Positions 59,963 to 64,000 of a DNA stretch of 64,000 nt are shown piece after piece. The translations under genes were made by a program, and so were the position numbers. The stretch is from positions 2,341,001 through 2,405,000 of the forward strand of contig NZ_CP090059.1 of assembly GCF_021391395.1 (NCBI RefSeq). The letters run 5' to 3'. Positions within the stretch are counted from its first letter, which is position 1; each line of letters opens with the position of its first letter. This stretch comes from Sphingomonas cannabina. Its GTDB lineage: Bacteria; Pseudomonadota; Alphaproteobacteria; Sphingomonadales; Sphingomonadaceae. A model generated the notes under the pieces. It worked only from the letters and a program-made list of their open reading frames with translations. It had not been told where the DNA came from and searched no databases.

Positions 59963-60699
59963 CGCTTCAGCGCCTTGGCGATCGCGGCCTCGGCGATGGG
60001 ACGCATGATGGCATAGCCGTCAGCATTGGGATGGACCCCGTCCGCGGCCAGGCCCGGCTTCATCGATCCGTCCGGAGCGGCCATCGCCGAATGATAATCG
60101 GCATAGACGAGGCCGTTGGCGCGGGCATAGCTGCGCAGCCAGCGGTTGAGCGCGATGATCCGCTGCGCTGGCTGGATGCCCGGCCGCCAGCGGAACGCGC
60201 CGGCCGGAAGCACCGAGCCGATCACGACGCGAATGCCGGCCGCGCGCGCCTGCCGCACCATCTTGCGGATCTCGCGTTCGGTGTCGGCCTGGGTCATCGG
60301 TCCGGTGTTGCCGGCGATATCGTTGGTGCCGGCCATGATATGGACGACCGCCGGCTTGAGCGCGACCACGTCCTGGGCGAAGCGCAGGCTCATCTGCGGC
60401 GTGGTCTGGCCGCTGATGCCGCGGTCGACCCGGTCCGACCTGAAGAAACCGGGATCGGTCCTGATCCAGCCTTCGGTGATCGAATCGCCCATGAAAACGA
60501 TGCGGACCTTGGTCCTGGCGGCAGACAGTGCCTGGTTGTCCGCACGATAGCGGCAGAGCCAGCCGAAGTCGGCCTCACGCGACCATTTGCCGTCGGCCGG
60601 GCAGGTCGCCGCCGCCGTCTGCGCAGGCGCGGCGGCCTGGAGGGAAAGCAGCGCGGCGCTAGCCGGTAACAGGAAGGCGAACCGAACCGTCATCGTCAC
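59959..60699 (-). CDS. Exported SGNH/GDSL-type hydrolase
   Basis: A 246-residue esterase-like protein with a signal peptide (about 1-28). SGNH blocks are visible: IVFMGDSITEG with nucleophile S73, the DRGISGQTTPQMSLRF glycine block, GTNDIAGNTG and the C-terminal DGVHPNADGY catalytic pair. It is likely a periplasmic ester hydrolase or deacylase; the substrate is unknown. Its 5' end overlaps the upstream DUF952 gene on the same strand by 41 nt, an unusually long overlap. Confidence 0.87.
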   Translation of the reverse strand: MTMTVRFAFLLPASAALLSLQAAAPAQTAAATCPADGKWSREADFGWLCRYRADNQALSAARTKVRIVFMGDSITEGWIRTDPGFFRSDRVDRGISGQTTPQMSLRFAQDVVALKPAVVHIMAGTNDIAGNTGPMTQADTEREIRKMVRQARAAGIRVVIGSVLPAGAFRWRPGIQPAQRIIALNRWLRSYARANGLVYADYHSAMAAPDGSMKPGLAADGVHPNADGYAIMRPIAEAAIAKALKR

Positions 60700-61002
60700 G
60701 CTCCAGCGGAGAGTAGGCGATCACCGCGTCGAGCGGCAAAGACCCATAGAGATGCGGGAAGAGCTGACCGCCGCGCGATTCCTCCCAGCGGATCGCGTCG
60801 CCCAGTGCCTCGAGGTCGACCGCGACGACGTGGAGGTGCTCCTGTCCCGCGAAATGCTTGTCGACGGTCTCGGTGAGCTGCCCGGAGGTCGAAAGGTGGA
60901 TATATCCGTCGGCGAGATCGACCGGCGCGCCGGCAAAGCTGCCGTCATGCTCCAGTGCCGCCATCTGCTCGGCGGTCAGGACCTTGTAGGCGGTCGTTGC
61001 CT

Positions 61003-61006
<4 letters not shown>
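60659..61006 (-). CDS. DUF952 family protein
   Basis: A 115-residue protein of the DUF952 family: AYKVLTAEQMAAL, then DLADGYIHLSTSGQLTETVDKHF, VVAVDLEALGDAIRWEESRGGQLFPHLYG and a final LPLDAVIAY. Some members resemble the ADP-ribosyltransferase fold by structure, but a function has not been shown here. The ATG overlaps the gyrA stop (ATGA), so it is translated downstream of gyrA. Confidence 0.85.
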
Positions 61007-63753
<2,747 letters not shown>

Positions 63754-63823
63754 GTTCTGATGCTTTCAGGAATGTTGCAATGTCGTGTCGGCTCTAGCGG
63801 CCCGCGAAGGCGCCAGCAACCCC

Positions 63824-63851
63824 CGCGCGCGTATGTACGCGCGTGCGCGCG
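63824..63851. promoter_or_regulatory. Alternating purine/pyrimidine palindrome upstream of gyrA
   Basis: Twenty-eight consecutive bases alternate pyrimidine and purine without a break. Inside, CGCGCGTA-TG-TACGCGCG (63826-63843) is a perfect 8-bp inverted repeat. It is 71 nt upstream of the gyrA ATG, in the 229-nt gap before the next + gene. Such sequence can form Z-DNA or a cruciform under negative supercoiling. The rest of the gap holds a GAACCG/CGGTTC inverted repeat (63854-63879) and no gene. Confidence 0.6.
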
Positions 63852-63982
63852 AGGAACCGAATCCGTTCAAAAGCGGTTCAGCGCGCGCGGGGCAAGTCCG
63901 GTCGGTCAAATGCTTGAACGGCGCGGGGGCCTTGCCTAGAGCGGGACGATTTTTCCCGACAGAGGCCCGCAGAGGAGACCTG

Positions 63983-64000
63983 ATGATGAAGCTGATTTCG
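63983..64000 (+). CDS. Start of an unidentified gene, cut by the window end
   Basis: AGGAG (63973-63977) is followed by ATGATGAAGCTG, so a + strand gene probably begins at 63983 or 63986 and continues outside the window. Only about six residues (MMKLIS) are visible. It diverges from gyrA. Confidence 0.4.

Overview
The window is about 64 kb of GC-rich chromosome (roughly 65-68% G+C by eye) from an alphaproteobacterium, most likely a member of the Sphingomonadaceae (Sphingomonas or a close relative). Support for this comes from the gene content and order: a ChvG/ChvI two-component system beside hprK, rapZ, EIIA, HPr and pckA; an HdaA-type DnaA regulator upstream of ppk1-ppx; the lptD-surA-pdxA-rsmA string; a lipoyl-domain PdhB; TrmFO; a short HprK; and DUF3597, DUF4170 and NfeD/paraslipin genes. 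Intergenic inverted repeats of the kind common in sphingomonads also support it. I see no rRNA or tRNA gene, CRISPR array, insertion sequence or prophage. This is core chromosome, densely packed, with many ATGA-type stop/start overlaps.

Layout. 0-8.2 kb: N-formylglutamate amidohydrolase, ilvD, a small lipoprotein, the NAD(P)H-hydrate repair enzyme and an Fe-S rRNA uracil methyltransferase on +, converging on truA-fmt; then recR and def. 8.2-12 kb: small exported proteins, rmuC and a SpoU-type methyltransferase. 12-18.1 kb: a regulatory block HPr, EIIA-Man, RapZ, HprK, ChvG, ChvI (all -) divergent from pckA (+), joining a PTS-like phosphorelay and envelope sensing to gluconeogenesis. 18.2-25.3 kb: small hypotheticals, NfeD/paraslipin, a CitE-like lyase, guaB, an RsmB-like methyltransferase and a TPR protein. 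25.3-30.8 kb: the outer-membrane biogenesis string lptD-surA-pdxA-rsmA. 31-36.3 kb: pepA-holC, ndk, purM-purN and two small genes. 36.3-45.4 kb: an unusual exported protein coupled to hdaA, ppk1 and ppx, then an I78-type inhibitor lipoprotein, rnd and aspS. 45.5-47.4 kb: a four-gene set resembling the enterobacterial yqjD/E/K membrane-stress genes. 47.5-51.9 kb: eno, an FtsB-like gene, pdhA and pdhB (lower glycolysis to acetyl-CoA). 51.9-54.4 kb: three Tad-type pseudopilin genes without the rest of a tad locus. 54.4-63.8 kb: a mixed set including trmFO, a lysoplasmalogenase, a GbsR/MarR regulator with palindromic operator candidates, a VOC protein, DUF488, an SGNH hydrolase, DUF952 and gyrA.

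The main things beyond the genes are these. At least four families of intergenic inverted repeats are present; one family carries a perfect short-loop G-quadruplex motif and supplies the Shine-Dalgarno of the gene after guaB. A 28-nt strictly alternating purine/pyrimidine palindrome lies just upstream of gyrA. A low-GC patch sits inside the von Willebrand-type pseudopilin gene. I found no convincing new defence or mobile system.
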